The notes below the pieces were generated by a model, which saw only the letters and a list, made by a program, of their open reading frames with translations, ran no database searches and had not been told where the DNA came from. From the NCBI GenBank assembly GCA_041595875.1, contig JBFHJN010000004.1, positions 13,570-77,569 on the forward strand: a DNA stretch of 64,000 nt, read 5' to 3'. This document shows, in pieces, positions 1 to 7,447 of this stretch (the first letter of the stretch is position 1; every line of letters begins with the position of its first letter). The DNA is from UBA2279 sp041595875 (GTDB taxonomy: Bacteria > Actinomycetota > Coriobacteriia > Anaerosomatales > Anaerosomataceae). A program made the translations under genes and the position numbers.

Positions 1-49
1 CGCGATCAAGGCGTACAACGCCGCAAACGAGCCACTGCAGATAGGGTGA
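1..49 (+). CDS. 3' end of an upstream gene, possibly peptide deformylase
   Basis: Reading from base 2, the last 15 codons of an open frame end at a TGA at 47-49 and encode a short Ala/Asn-rich tail ending in IG. The gene begins outside the window. Peptide deformylase (def) commonly lies directly upstream of fmt, so a def C-terminus is a reasonable guess, but the fragment is too short to carry any diagnostic motif. The stop is 20 bases before the fmt start, which fits an operon. Confidence 0.4.
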   Translation, partial: AIKAYNAANEPLQIG

Positions 50-69
50 CGGTTCTCAAAGGGGGGCGC

Positions 70-993
70 ATGAACGTCGTCTTCATGGGCACGCCCGATT
101 TCGCTGTTCCCAGCCTGAGGCTGCTGGCTGCACATCATGATGTCAGCGCGGTCTACACCCGACCCGACGCTGTTTCCAGGCGTGGCAACGCCCTTGTCGC
201 CCCGCCCGTGAAGGTCGTGGCCACCAAGCTCGGCATCCCCGTGTATCAGCCGGGTTCATTGCGTGACGCAGTCGAGGTGGAGCGCCTTGTCGAGCTCGCA
301 CCTGACGTCATCTGTGTGGCGGCATACGGCATGATCCTGCCCAAAGACGTGCTGTCCATTCCTCGATTCGGTTGCATAAACGTCCATGCCTCGCTGTTGC
401 CGCGCCACCGCGGCGCCGCGCCTGTCCATCGCGCGGTCCTGGACGGCGACGAGCTCCTCGGCGTCAGTATCATGCGGATGGAGGAAGGGCTCGACACCGG
501 ACCATACGCGATGCAGCGTAGCCTGCAAGGCGGTCACATGAGCGTCGAGCAGCTGACCGACCTTCTTGCCGAGCAGGGCGCCGAGGCTCTGCTGGAGGTG
601 CTGGAGCAGGTCGCCGGCGGGAGTGTCGAATGGGTCGCTCAGGACGACTCGGCATCCACCTACGCTCCCAAGATCTCACGTGACGATGTCGCCCTGCACC
701 CGGATCTGTCGGTTGAAGATGCTCTTCGCCGGGTGCGCGCCTCCACAAGGCAGGCACCATCGCGCCTTCTTATCGGCGAGGTCATGGTGACGGTCGTGCA
801 CGCGAGCGATTCTCAGAAAAGCCTCAACCGCGGCGAGGTGAACGCTTCACCGGACGGTCTCCTTATCGGTCTTGCGGACGGCGCGCTGCGTCTGGACCGT
901 ATCCGCCCTGCAGGGAAGAGTGACATGGATGGCGGCGCATGGGTATGCGGCGCGAGACTGCCCCAACCGTGCAAATGGAAGGCGACATCATGA
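70..993 (+). CDS. fmt: Methionyl-tRNA formyltransferase
   Basis: This 307-residue protein transfers a formyl group from 10-formyl-THF to initiator Met-tRNA. It opens with the Rossmann-like MNVVFMGTPDF segment. The catalytic triad is visible as N104 and H106 in NVHASLLP and D142 in EGLDTG, almost the same numbering as the E. coli enzyme. A C-terminal OB-like domain follows from about residue 205. The ATG at 70 is preferred over an in-frame start at 46 because AAAGGGGGG lies just upstream and homologues begin here. The last codons overlap the next gene as ATGA, so rsmB is translationally coupled. Confidence 0.97.
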   Translation: MNVVFMGTPDFAVPSLRLLAAHHDVSAVYTRPDAVSRRGNALVAPPVKVVATKLGIPVYQPGSLRDAVEVERLVELAPDVICVAAYGMILPKDVLSIPRFGCINVHASLLPRHRGAAPVHRAVLDGDELLGVSIMRMEEGLDTGPYAMQRSLQGGHMSVEQLTDLLAEQGAEALLEVLEQVAGGSVEWVAQDDSASTYAPKISRDDVALHPDLSVEDALRRVRASTRQAPSRLLIGEVMVTVVHASDSQKSLNRGEVNASPDGLLIGLADGALRLDRIRPAGKSDMDGGAWVCGARLPQPCKWKATS

Positions 994-2354
994 GAGTCTC
1001 CCCCTCGCGTCACGCAGCAATCGGGATCCTGTCCGACATCAGGAGGCGTGGAGCGTTCTCGCGCCCTGTCGTGGACGCTGCCGTCAGTGCATCGAAGCTC
1101 TCCCGTGAGGACGCGGCATTCGCCTCACGTCTGGTCTACGGGGTCATCACGGCCGAAGGGATGCTCGACGACATCATCAACGAGTTCGCCAAACGCCCCG
1201 GCGCGGTAGAGCCGCGCGTCAGGGACTCGCTACGGATGTCCATCTACGAGATCCTCTTCCTGAGGACTCCCGCGCGTGCGGCGGTCCATCAAGGGGTGGA
1301 CGCTGTCCGGACGGTGCGTCCCGCAGCATCCGGATTCGCGAACGCTGTCTTGCGACGAGTCGCCGAGAGGGCCGATACGTTCCCGTGGGGAGATCCGTCC
1401 AAAGACCGCGATGCGCTGGCCCGTGCCTCGGCCTCGCCACGGTGGCTGGTGGACCGGTTCATCGACGATCTCGGCCTTGATGCGGCAACCGCCGCTCTCA
1501 TGTCAGGACTTGAAGCGCCGCCCATGTTCGTTCGCGTCAATCCGTATCGTGCCACTGTCGAGGAGGCGTTCGATCTTCTGGCTGACGACGGCGCCATGCC
1601 TCAGTCCAGCCCACCGGATCAGGCGTGTATCCGTTGTGATGGCGCCCGCGAGGCTGTCCATGGACAGGCGCTGGAACGGGGGCTGGTCGTCGTCACCGAC
1701 GCGGCTGCGCAGGTGGCTCCCATTGCGTGCGCCCCGAAGCCCGGCTCGAAGATCCTCGATGTCGGGGCCGGCAGGGGGACCAAGACGGCGGTCTTGCAGG
1801 GTATCGCGCTCGGTCAAGGCGGGCCCGCGGAAGTCACTGCCGTGGACATCCACGGGTTCAAGCTCGACACACTGGCGGTCACGATGGAATCTTTGGGTAT
1901 CCCTTCGGCCAGGACGGAAGTGCTGGACGCTACCGACGCCGCAGCGCTGGAGGCGCTTGGTGACGGGTTCGACATAGTACTGGTGGATGCCCCTTGTTCG
2001 GGACTGGGCACCTTGCGCAGGCACCCGGAGAAGCGCTGGCGCCTGGTTCCCGAGGACATAGAACGCCTTGTGAGCCTGCAGTCGTCCCTGCTTGATGCGG
2101 CGTCACGCGCTGTTCGTCCGGGAGGAGTTGTGGTGTACTCTACGTGCACGGTCACCCGCGCGGAGAACCAAGGTGTCGTCTCGGCGTTTCTTGCCGGCGA
2201 CAGGGGAGACGGGTTCGAGGTCAAACCACTGCACGATGCAGTGCCAGAAGACTGGCAACGCTTCATCACCACCGAGGGTATGTTCTGTTCGTGGCCGGAA
2301 TCCGGCGGCGCAGACGGGCACTTCGTGGCTGCACTTGCGCGAACACGTGCATAG
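990..2354 (+). CDS. rsmB: 16S rRNA (cytosine-967-C5)-methyltransferase RsmB
   Basis: This 454-residue protein has an N-terminal NusB-like RNA-binding domain (about residues 5-140) and a C-terminal Fmu/RsmB methyltransferase domain. The SAM motif reads ILDVGAGRGTKT. Both catalytic cysteines are present: C336 in DAPCSGLG and C386 in YSTCTV, with the 50-residue spacing seen in E. coli RsmB. The ATG at 990 overlaps the fmt stop, with GGAAGG about 8 bases upstream. A longer in-frame start at 939 lies inside fmt and is rejected. Confidence 0.96.
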   Translation: MRVSPSRHAAIGILSDIRRRGAFSRPVVDAAVSASKLSREDAAFASRLVYGVITAEGMLDDIINEFAKRPGAVEPRVRDSLRMSIYEILFLRTPARAAVHQGVDAVRTVRPAASGFANAVLRRVAERADTFPWGDPSKDRDALARASASPRWLVDRFIDDLGLDAATAALMSGLEAPPMFVRVNPYRATVEEAFDLLADDGAMPQSSPPDQACIRCDGAREAVHGQALERGLVVVTDAAAQVAPIACAPKPGSKILDVGAGRGTKTAVLQGIALGQGGPAEVTAVDIHGFKLDTLAVTMESLGIPSARTEVLDATDAAALEALGDGFDIVLVDAPCSGLGTLRRHPEKRWRLVPEDIERLVSLQSSLLDAASRAVRPGGVVVYSTCTVTRAENQGVVSAFLAGDRGDGFEVKPLHDAVPEDWQRFITTEGMFCSWPESGGADGHFVAALARTRA

Positions 2355-2387
2355 AACCGAATCGCTTCGTATGAAGGAGGACATCCG

Positions 2388-3353
2388 ATGCGCAACACCC
2401 GTATCGTAGAGATGCTCGAGGTGACCGAGGCTGCCGCTCTGGCCGCAGGTCGTTGGATGGGCAAGGGAAACAAGGACGCTGCAGATCTTGCGGCGGTCGA
2501 GGCTATGCGTCAGGCGTTCGACATCTTGGATATCTCCGGTGAGATCGTCATCGGTGAGGGCGAGCGAGATGAAGCTCCGATGCTCTACATCGGCGAGAAG
2601 GTCGGTGGCGGCGGCGAGGAGATCGACATCGCCGTGGATCCGCTCGAGGGCACCAACCTCACCGCCTACGGGCAGCCCAACTCGCTCGCCGTGCTCGCGT
2701 TCGGTCCCAAAGGAACGCTTCTCAACGCGCCCGATACCTACATGTGGAAGGTCGCTGCCGGTCCTGCCGCCAACGGCGCTGTCCACATCGATGCCACTCC
2801 CACCGAGAACGTCGTCAACGTGGCCAAGGCACTCAAGCGTCCCGTCGAGGACATCGTCGTGTGCATCCTGGAGCGCGACCGACACAACGATCTCATCAAA
2901 GAAGTCCGGGAAAGCGGCGCCAGGATACGCCTGATATCTGACGGCGACGTGTTCGGCGCCGTAGCCACCGCCATCGAAGGCACAGGCATCCACCTCTACA
3001 TGGGAGCAGGAGGCGCGCCTGAGGGTGTCCTGGCGGCCACTGCGATGAAGTGCATCGGCGGGACATTCATGGGACGGTTCCAGTTCCGCAGCGATGAAGA
3101 GCGGGCACGTGCCGAGAAGATGGCTGATTGCGACATCGACGACGTTCTTACGATGGATTGTCTGGTCAACACCGATGAGGCTGCGTTCATCGCAACCGGC
3201 GTCACCGACGGCGAGCTCCTGCGCGGCGTGAAGTACTTCGGTCAGGGCGCGCGGACTCATTCGCTGGCGATGGACAATAAGACCGGCACCGTGCGTTTCA
3301 TCGAGACGGTCTATCGCACGGGCAACGAGAAGTTCTGGGTCCGAATGGACTGA
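2388..3353 (+). CDS. glpX: Class II fructose-1,6-bisphosphatase
   Basis: This 321-residue member of the GlpX family of metal-dependent sugar phosphatases hydrolyses fructose-1,6-bisphosphate in gluconeogenesis. The family motif DPLEGTNL is at about residues 85-92, after an IGEGERDEAPML segment that supplies metal ligands. A strong AAGGAGG sits 10 bases before the ATG. It follows rsmB by 33 bases and is convergent with the next gene. A U-tailed hairpin at 3408-3440 probably ends its transcript inside that gene. GlpX is the usual sole FBPase in actinobacteria. Confidence 0.96.
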   Translation: MRNTRIVEMLEVTEAAALAAGRWMGKGNKDAADLAAVEAMRQAFDILDISGEIVIGEGERDEAPMLYIGEKVGGGGEEIDIAVDPLEGTNLTAYGQPNSLAVLAFGPKGTLLNAPDTYMWKVAAGPAANGAVHIDATPTENVVNVAKALKRPVEDIVVCILERDRHNDLIKEVRESGARIRLISDGDVFGAVATAIEGTGIHLYMGAGGAPEGVLAATAMKCIGGTFMGRFQFRSDEERARAEKMADCDIDDVLTMDCLVNTDEAAFIATGVTDGELLRGVKYFGQGARTHSLAMDNKTGTVRFIETVYRTGNEKFWVRMD

Positions 3354-3650
3354 CTACTCAGCTGCAGGGCATCCGACACATGCGGATTCGCCACCAGACG
3401 AAGGACAGGAGCCGGCCGCTGTGGCCGGTTCCTTCTTTTCTGCGACACCGCTGGTCGCCGGTGTAGCCGCAGCCCGTCGCGAGTCGGTGTTGTAAAAGCC
3501 GCTGCCCTTGAAGTGCACACCTACCGGCGTGAACACCCGCTTGGTCTGTCCGCCGCACTCAGGACAGAGCACGTCTGAGGAGTCCGAGAACTTACGCACG
3601 ATCTCAAACGTCGTGTCACAGACGGTGCAGCGGAAGTCATACGCGGGCAT
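3354..3650 (-). CDS. FmdB-family zinc ribbon protein
   Basis: This 98-residue protein begins MPAYDFRCTVC and carries a zinc ribbon with C8, C11, C29 and C32, the pattern of the FmdB/CxxC_CxxC_SSSS family. The C-terminal half is low-complexity Ala/Ser/Gly and contains two further cysteines separated by two residues (CVGC). FmdB proteins have been proposed as regulators, but the function of most members is unknown. The stop codon abuts the glpX stop, so the genes converge. The start is preceded by AGAAAGGA and a 5' leader that begins with a hairpin. Confidence 0.85.
   Translation of the reverse strand: MPAYDFRCTVCDTTFEIVRKFSDSSDVLCPECGGQTKRVFTPVGVHFKGSGFYNTDSRRAAATPATSGVAEKKEPATAAGSCPSSGGESACVGCPAAE
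3408..3440 (+). terminator. Rho-independent terminator of glpX, inside fmdB
   Basis: A stem of about ten base pairs (3408-3417 with 3423-3432, one G-U) and a GCTGT loop are followed on the + strand by TTCTTTTC. It lies 55 bases past the glpX stop and within the coding region of the convergent zinc-ribbon gene. The orientation of the U tract assigns it to glpX. Confidence 0.65.
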
Positions 3651-3684
3651 AAGAGCGTCCTTTCTCGAACAGCAGCAAAAGACC

Positions 3685-3704
3685 CTCGCACCATAAGGTG
3701 CGGG
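3685..3704 (-). promoter_or_regulatory. Hairpin at the start of the fmdB leader
   Basis: CGCACC-ATAA-GGTGCG forms a six-pair stem, extendable by two pairs. On the minus strand it is followed a few bases later by TTTT. It would form at the very 5' end of the zinc-ribbon transcript and could be a weak attenuator or an mRNA-stabilising hairpin. No regulator is evident. Confidence 0.4.
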
Positions 3705-3711
3705 AAGGTGC

Positions 3712-3741
3712 AGAATACAACGGCCTCAAGCGCTTCTGCAA
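3712..3741 (-). promoter_or_regulatory. Promoter of the FmdB-family gene
   Basis: Read on the minus strand, TTGCAG (3741-3736) and TATTCT (3717-3712) are separated by 18 bases, a good housekeeping-sigma match. Its -35 box overlaps the -35 region of the divergent PASTA gene promoter. Confidence 0.5.
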
Positions 3742-3761
3742 GGACGCCCAATTGGTATACT
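3733..3761 (+). promoter_or_regulatory. Promoter of the PASTA/pseudo-amidase gene
   Basis: An extended -10, TGG followed by TATACT at 3756-3761, has a weak -35 (CTTCTG, 3733-3738) 17 bases upstream. The ATG of the gene starts only 7 bases after the -10, so transcription would begin at or next to the start codon. No Shine-Dalgarno precedes it, suggesting a leaderless mRNA. Confidence 0.55.
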
Positions 3762-3768
3762 CGCCTAC

Positions 3769-4839
3769 ATGACAGACAGGCCACGCAGAAAACGTCTCGT
3801 CGCTGTATGGCTGCTTCCCTCGATAGCCGCGCTCGTGTTGGTGGTATCGGGCGGCGCGCTGCTCGTGCGCGCCAACTATGTCTCCACCCTCATCTCGACG
3901 CCTGACGTCACCGGACGTCCCGATTCCACAGCTCGTGAGAATCTGAGCCTGTCCGGACTCTCCTACGAGGTGTCAGGAAGGCAGTTCTCTGCCGAAGTCC
4001 CTGAAGGCTCCGTTCTCTCTCAGCAGCCGGCAGCCGGTGAGCGTGTGGAACGGGGCACCGTTGTGCAGGTGGTACTCTCGGCGGGCACCGAGGATCTCAT
4101 CATGCCGGACCTGATAGGTCTTCCGCTACAGACCGCCAAGGACAGATTGCGGGATCTGGGGCTTGGTTCGTCAGTCCAGGATGTCGTGTCCGAGGCGGAG
4201 GCGGGCACGGTCCTTGCGTCCTTCCCGGCTGCCGGAGCCGATGTCCGTACGGGAACGTCGGTGCGACTCTCTGTCGCGACCGGCGGGGACGTGGTCGACT
4301 CGCTGCTGCCGTATGACCTTCATGATGTCACCGTTGCGCTGGACCCGGTCGGGGTCGAGGGTGTCACCGGGGATGTGAGCATGGACATCGCCCGACGGCT
4401 CAGGTCCCTGCTTGAAGCCTCTGGCGCCACCGTGACGGTGTCCCGCTCAACCACGGAAGGGGTCGTCCCTGACCCGGTCAGAGCCAGCGCCATCGCTTCA
4501 CCGGCACCCGACGTCGCCGTCGGGATCGCATTCTCCACCACCCGCGAGGCCGGGATCACGGCTATCGTCTTGCAGTCGTCAGATCCCTCCATCAGTGAGC
4601 GTTCTCTCGCGCTAGGGAAGGGATTCACGTCCGCTGTGAGATTGCCCGGGCAAAGCGTGAACGCCTATCAGAGCGGCAGCGATCCGGTACTCGGCAAGCT
4701 CCTTGCTCCTGGTATGCGGGTGTATGTGGGCGATCCGGATGATCCGGACGATGCGGTCCGGTTCCAAGACCCGGATTGGGCGGACGCCGTCTCAAGAGCC
4801 ATATACAAGTCGATAGGCGACCTCTGGGCACCCAGATGA
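3769..4839 (+). CDS. Membrane-anchored PASTA protein with degenerate amidase domain
   Basis: This 356-residue protein has a cytoplasmic Arg/Lys-rich start, one membrane segment (about residues 11-33) and two PASTA repeats (about 42-107 and 108-173). PASTA repeats bind muropeptides or beta-lactams in PknB and PBPs. The rest (about 185-356) resembles an N-acetylmuramoyl-L-alanine amidase (Amidase_3) fold. However, the usual DPGHGG motif reads DPVGVEG and the SIHAN strand reads GIAFS, so the zinc histidines are missing. It is probably a non-catalytic wall-binding or regulatory protein. The next gene encodes an M23 peptidase, which suggests a cell-wall role. There is no kinase domain. Confidence 0.75.
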   Translation: MTDRPRRKRLVAVWLLPSIAALVLVVSGGALLVRANYVSTLISTPDVTGRPDSTARENLSLSGLSYEVSGRQFSAEVPEGSVLSQQPAAGERVERGTVVQVVLSAGTEDLIMPDLIGLPLQTAKDRLRDLGLGSSVQDVVSEAEAGTVLASFPAAGADVRTGTSVRLSVATGGDVVDSLLPYDLHDVTVALDPVGVEGVTGDVSMDIARRLRSLLEASGATVTVSRSTTEGVVPDPVRASAIASPAPDVAVGIAFSTTREAGITAIVLQSSDPSISERSLALGKGFTSAVRLPGQSVNAYQSGSDPVLGKLLAPGMRVYVGDPDDPDDAVRFQDPDWADAVSRAIYKSIGDLWAPR

Positions 4840-4889
4840 TTCATGTAGACTGGCGACAGCGTCCCTGAAGCGGACAAGTGGAGTTACCT

Positions 4890-5897
4890 ATGCGTTTTGG
4901 AAAACTGACTGCGGCGCTGACAGTGCTCATGACGATCTCCCTGCTCACGCCGGGTGTCGCACTGGGGGCCAAGTCTGAGATAGAGCAGCTTGAAGAGCAG
5001 CTTGCAGACGTAAGGTCGCAGGCCGAGAAAGCCGGCGACGCGTACTCGGAGGCCTACTGGGTCCTTGACAAGACCAACGCCTCGATCGCACAGAGCGACA
5101 AGGAGCTCGCGCTGCTCAAAGAGGAACTGGCGGTCGCGTCCGCGAGCCTGTCAGAACGTGCGGTGGAGATGTATCGCTCAGGCGGCGTCGACTATCTGAT
5201 GCTGCTCTTCTCGTCAGAGACCCTCGACGACATGCTGACGAGGCTCGAGTACGTCCAGCGACTGGGCCTGCAGGATGCCGAGACCGTCTCGCAGGTGAAG
5301 ACCCTTCAAGCCGAGATCAATGAGAAACGCTCCCAGGTCCTTGAACTCCAGGAGACCCAGGCGGACGAAGCGGCGAAGCTGAAGAAGAAGTCGGACGCGC
5401 TTCAAGACAAGCTCGCCGACATCCAGGCCGACTACGACGCCTTGCAAGCGAAGCTGGACGCCGCTCGCAAAGCGGCCAACCAGCCCGCATCTGCCAAGCC
5501 CGGCGCCAACGGCATGGTGTTCCCCGTCAAGGGCGCCTACACCTATACCGACACGTGGGGTGCTGCCAGGTCCGGGGGTCGCAGTCACCAGGGAACCGAC
5601 ATCATGGCCAGCCATGGGACCCCGCTGGTAGCCGTCATGTCCGGCACGATCCGCAGCAAGTCCAACACGCTTGGAGGCCTGACGATCTGGCTGACCGCCG
5701 ACAACGGATGGGCCTTCTACTACGCGCATCTCAACGGCTATGCGAAGACATCCGGACGCGTCAGCGCAGGAGAGGTCATCGGCTACGTGGGAAGCACCGG
5801 CAATGCGTCCGCAAGTGCTCCGCACTGCCATTTTGAGATCCATCCCAATGGCGGATCAGCCGTCAATCCGTATCCGTATCTGAAGGCGATGGAATAA
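4890..5897 (+). CDS. Secreted M23-family metallopeptidase with coiled coil
   Basis: This 335-residue protein has a signal peptide (about 1-27, ending ALGA), a long coiled coil (about 30-190) and a C-terminal LytM/M23 peptidase domain (about 210-335). The zinc ligands are intact: H233 and D237 in SHQGTD, and H312/H314 in PHCHFEIH. The architecture matches EnvC/PcsB-like proteins, where the coiled coil tethers or controls cell-wall cleavage at division. ATG 4890 is preferred over an in-frame GTG at 4878, because the GTG is part of the GTGGAG ribosome site. It lies 50 bases after the pseudo-amidase gene. Confidence 0.9.
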   Translation: MRFGKLTAALTVLMTISLLTPGVALGAKSEIEQLEEQLADVRSQAEKAGDAYSEAYWVLDKTNASIAQSDKELALLKEELAVASASLSERAVEMYRSGGVDYLMLLFSSETLDDMLTRLEYVQRLGLQDAETVSQVKTLQAEINEKRSQVLELQETQADEAAKLKKKSDALQDKLADIQADYDALQAKLDAARKAANQPASAKPGANGMVFPVKGAYTYTDTWGAARSGGRSHQGTDIMASHGTPLVAVMSGTIRSKSNTLGGLTIWLTADNGWAFYYAHLNGYAKTSGRVSAGEVIGYVGSTGNASASAPHCHFEIHPNGGSAVNPYPYLKAME

Positions 5898-5908
5898 CGG
5901 TTGCACGC

Positions 5909-5938
5909 ACGGGCCTCGCATGCGAGGATTATGCCCGT
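5909..5938 (+). other. Hairpin after the M23 gene
   Basis: ACGGGC (5909-5914) pairs with GCCCGT (5933-5938), enclosing the palindrome CCTCGCATGCGAGG. No U tract follows, so it is not a classical terminator. It sits 12 bases past the M23 stop and just before the TPP riboswitch, and may be a 3' end or processing structure. Confidence 0.35.
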
Positions 5939-5943
5939 ATCGA

Positions 5944-6040
5944 TCACCCGTATCGGGAGCTGCGTGAGCGGCTGAGAGGCGGCCACGTGCCGCGACCGAA
6001 AGACTGCACCGGTAATGCGGAGCAGCAAGACGGCGGGAGC
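5944..6040 (+). promoter_or_regulatory. TPP riboswitch (THI-box)
   Basis: The conserved core is present: CTGAGA at 5972-5977, a P3a stem GCGGC/GCCGC (5980-5992), the ACCG-AAAGACTGC segment (5995-6007), and the ACCGGTAATGCGGA loop closed by CTGC/GCAG (6004-6025). This is the arrangement of thiM-type aptamers. It lies directly upstream of thiT and thiN, both thiamine genes. Downstream, GGCGGGAG (6032-6039) can pair with CTCCCACGCC (6074-6083), competing with the 3' side of P1; this is a plausible but unproven expression platform. Confidence 0.88.
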
Positions 6041-6114
6041 CTTCTTCTTGGGTTCTCTCTCAAGTCCTCACTCCTCCCACGCCGCATCCCGCGGCCGTGA
6101 GAATGGAGTGGCAA

Positions 6115-6705
6115 GTGTCCAAGAACAGCCTCACCACCAGAAGTGAACGTGTCCGCTTGATCGCCGAGATAGGCCTCAGCATCGCACTGGCCGTTGTGCT
6201 GGGAATGATGAAGGTCTGGCAGATGCCGCAGGGCGGAGAGATCTCGCTGGCCATGCTCCCGCTACTCGTCCTGTCATTCAGACGCGGTATCTTGCCCGGG
6301 TTGTTGGCCGGGGCCCTGTACGGAGTCCTGGATGCGCAGCTCAACCCGTTCGTGGTCCATTGGGTACAGTACATTCTCGACTATCCGCTGGCTTACGCCG
6401 TTGTCGGTCTGGCGGGCGTCACAGCCTCTCAGCTGCGCTCTTCCGTCGGCCGATCAGGGCGCACCGTCGCGCTCATCGCAGGGGGCACGGCACTGGGCGC
6501 GATCGCCCGCTACGCCGCCCACGTCGTCTCAGGCGCTGTCTTCTTCGGCGAGTACGCGCCTGCCGGACAGCCGGTAGTGCTCTACTCGGCTGGGTACAAC
6601 TCCTTTGTGCTCGTCTCGGCTGTAGCATGTGCTGCCGCAGCCATAGCCATCGTGCCCGTGCTGTCCCGCGTGGTACCCGTTCGCAAGGAGATCCTCGCGT
6701 CATGA
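6115..6705 (+). CDS. thiT: Thiamine transporter ThiT (ECF S component)
   Basis: This 196-residue hydrophobic protein has about six membrane segments. It is the substrate-binding S component that binds thiamine and works with a shared ECF energy-coupling module not present here. The family signature region contains GGEISLAMLPLL, FRRG, GLLAGALYGVLDA and YILDYPLAYA. GTG 6115 is chosen because GGAG sits 7 bases upstream; ATG 6103 is an in-frame alternative with a poorer ribosome site. A TPP riboswitch precedes it, and the ATGA overlap couples it to thiN. Confidence 0.92.
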   Translation: MSKNSLTTRSERVRLIAEIGLSIALAVVLGMMKVWQMPQGGEISLAMLPLLVLSFRRGILPGLLAGALYGVLDAQLNPFVVHWVQYILDYPLAYAVVGLAGVTASQLRSSVGRSGRTVALIAGGTALGAIARYAAHVVSGAVFFGEYAPAGQPVVLYSAGYNSFVLVSAVACAAAAIAIVPVLSRVVPVRKEILAS

Positions 6706-7346
6706 TCGCCATGATCGTCGGTGCCGCGCCAGTGGCCGGCTCCGAAGCGCTCATTGCCGGGCTCGCCAAGGAGTGCCAGCTCGTGGTCGCTGCGGATGCC
6801 GCAGGCGAGTGGTGCATCTCGGCCGGTGTCGTGCCCGACATAGCGGTGGGCGACTTCGACTCCGCGCGTCCGGGCGCCGAGAAGCGCCTGCGCGGCGCCG
6901 GCGTGCGTGTCCTCAGGTTCCCCGCCGAGAAAGACGAGAGCGACCTCGACCTCGCGGTCGCGGCTGCACGTGAAGCCGGCGCTACAAGGCTGGTGTTCTC
7001 GGCATGCACGAGCGCACGTCTGGACCATACGCTCGCAGCGCTCGGGACCGTGGCGGCGAACGCCGATCTCCACCCGACCGTCCGTGAACCGCATCTTACG
7101 GCCTGGGCGGTCACATCGACGGACGATGGATGCCTCGCGTTGACACTGCCGGCCGGCACCACGGTCTCGGTGATCGCGATAGGGGAGGCGAGCGGGGTCA
7201 CCCTCGACGGCTTCATGTATCCGCTTGCCGACGCGACGCTCGACCCGCTGTCGTCACGTGGCATCAGCAACGTGACGACCGGCGACAGCTCCACGGTCCG
7301 TGTGGGCTCCGGCACCTTGCTGGTGGTGGCTTCAGGCGACTTGTAG
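6702..7346 (+). CDS. thiN: Thiamine pyrophosphokinase
   Basis: This 214-residue enzyme converts thiamine plus ATP to TPP. Diagnostic motifs are VGDFDS (about residue 48), KDESDLDLA (about residue 80) and the LDHTLA segment (about residue 107). The ATG overlaps the thiT stop, with AAGGAG 12 bases upstream. Together with ThiT it forms a salvage unit that imports and activates thiamine under TPP riboswitch control. It is a typical single-domain bacterial form. Confidence 0.93.
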   Translation: MIAMIVGAAPVAGSEALIAGLAKECQLVVAADAAGEWCISAGVVPDIAVGDFDSARPGAEKRLRGAGVRVLRFPAEKDESDLDLAVAAAREAGATRLVFSACTSARLDHTLAALGTVAANADLHPTVREPHLTAWAVTSTDDGCLALTLPAGTTVSVIAIGEASGVTLDGFMYPLADATLDPLSSRGISNVTTGDSSTVRVGSGTLLVVASGDL

Positions 7347-7406
7347 GGCACATTCCTTGAGGTACGCACTCCAGTCCCGGGGTGTAACTGCCGATACTGG
7401 CAGAAG

Positions 7407-7420
7407 GCGGGCTAGCCCGC
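7407..7420 (+). repeat. Short GC palindrome in thiN/HD-GYP gap
   Basis: GCGGGCTAGCCCGC is a perfect 14-base palindrome. With the preceding TGCC-GATACT-GGCA hairpin it fills the 101-base gap between thiN and the next gene. No U tract follows. It could be a protein-binding operator or a weak terminator; nothing distinguishes these. Confidence 0.3.
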
Positions 7421-7447
7421 GCTCATATCGGGGGATGGTTGCAGTAT

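Noticed and set aside
2103..3260. Long minus-strand open frame (385 codons) opposite rsmB and glpX
   Set aside because: It mirrors the codon structure of glpX, has no family motif or ribosome site, and is a shadow typical of GC-rich DNA.
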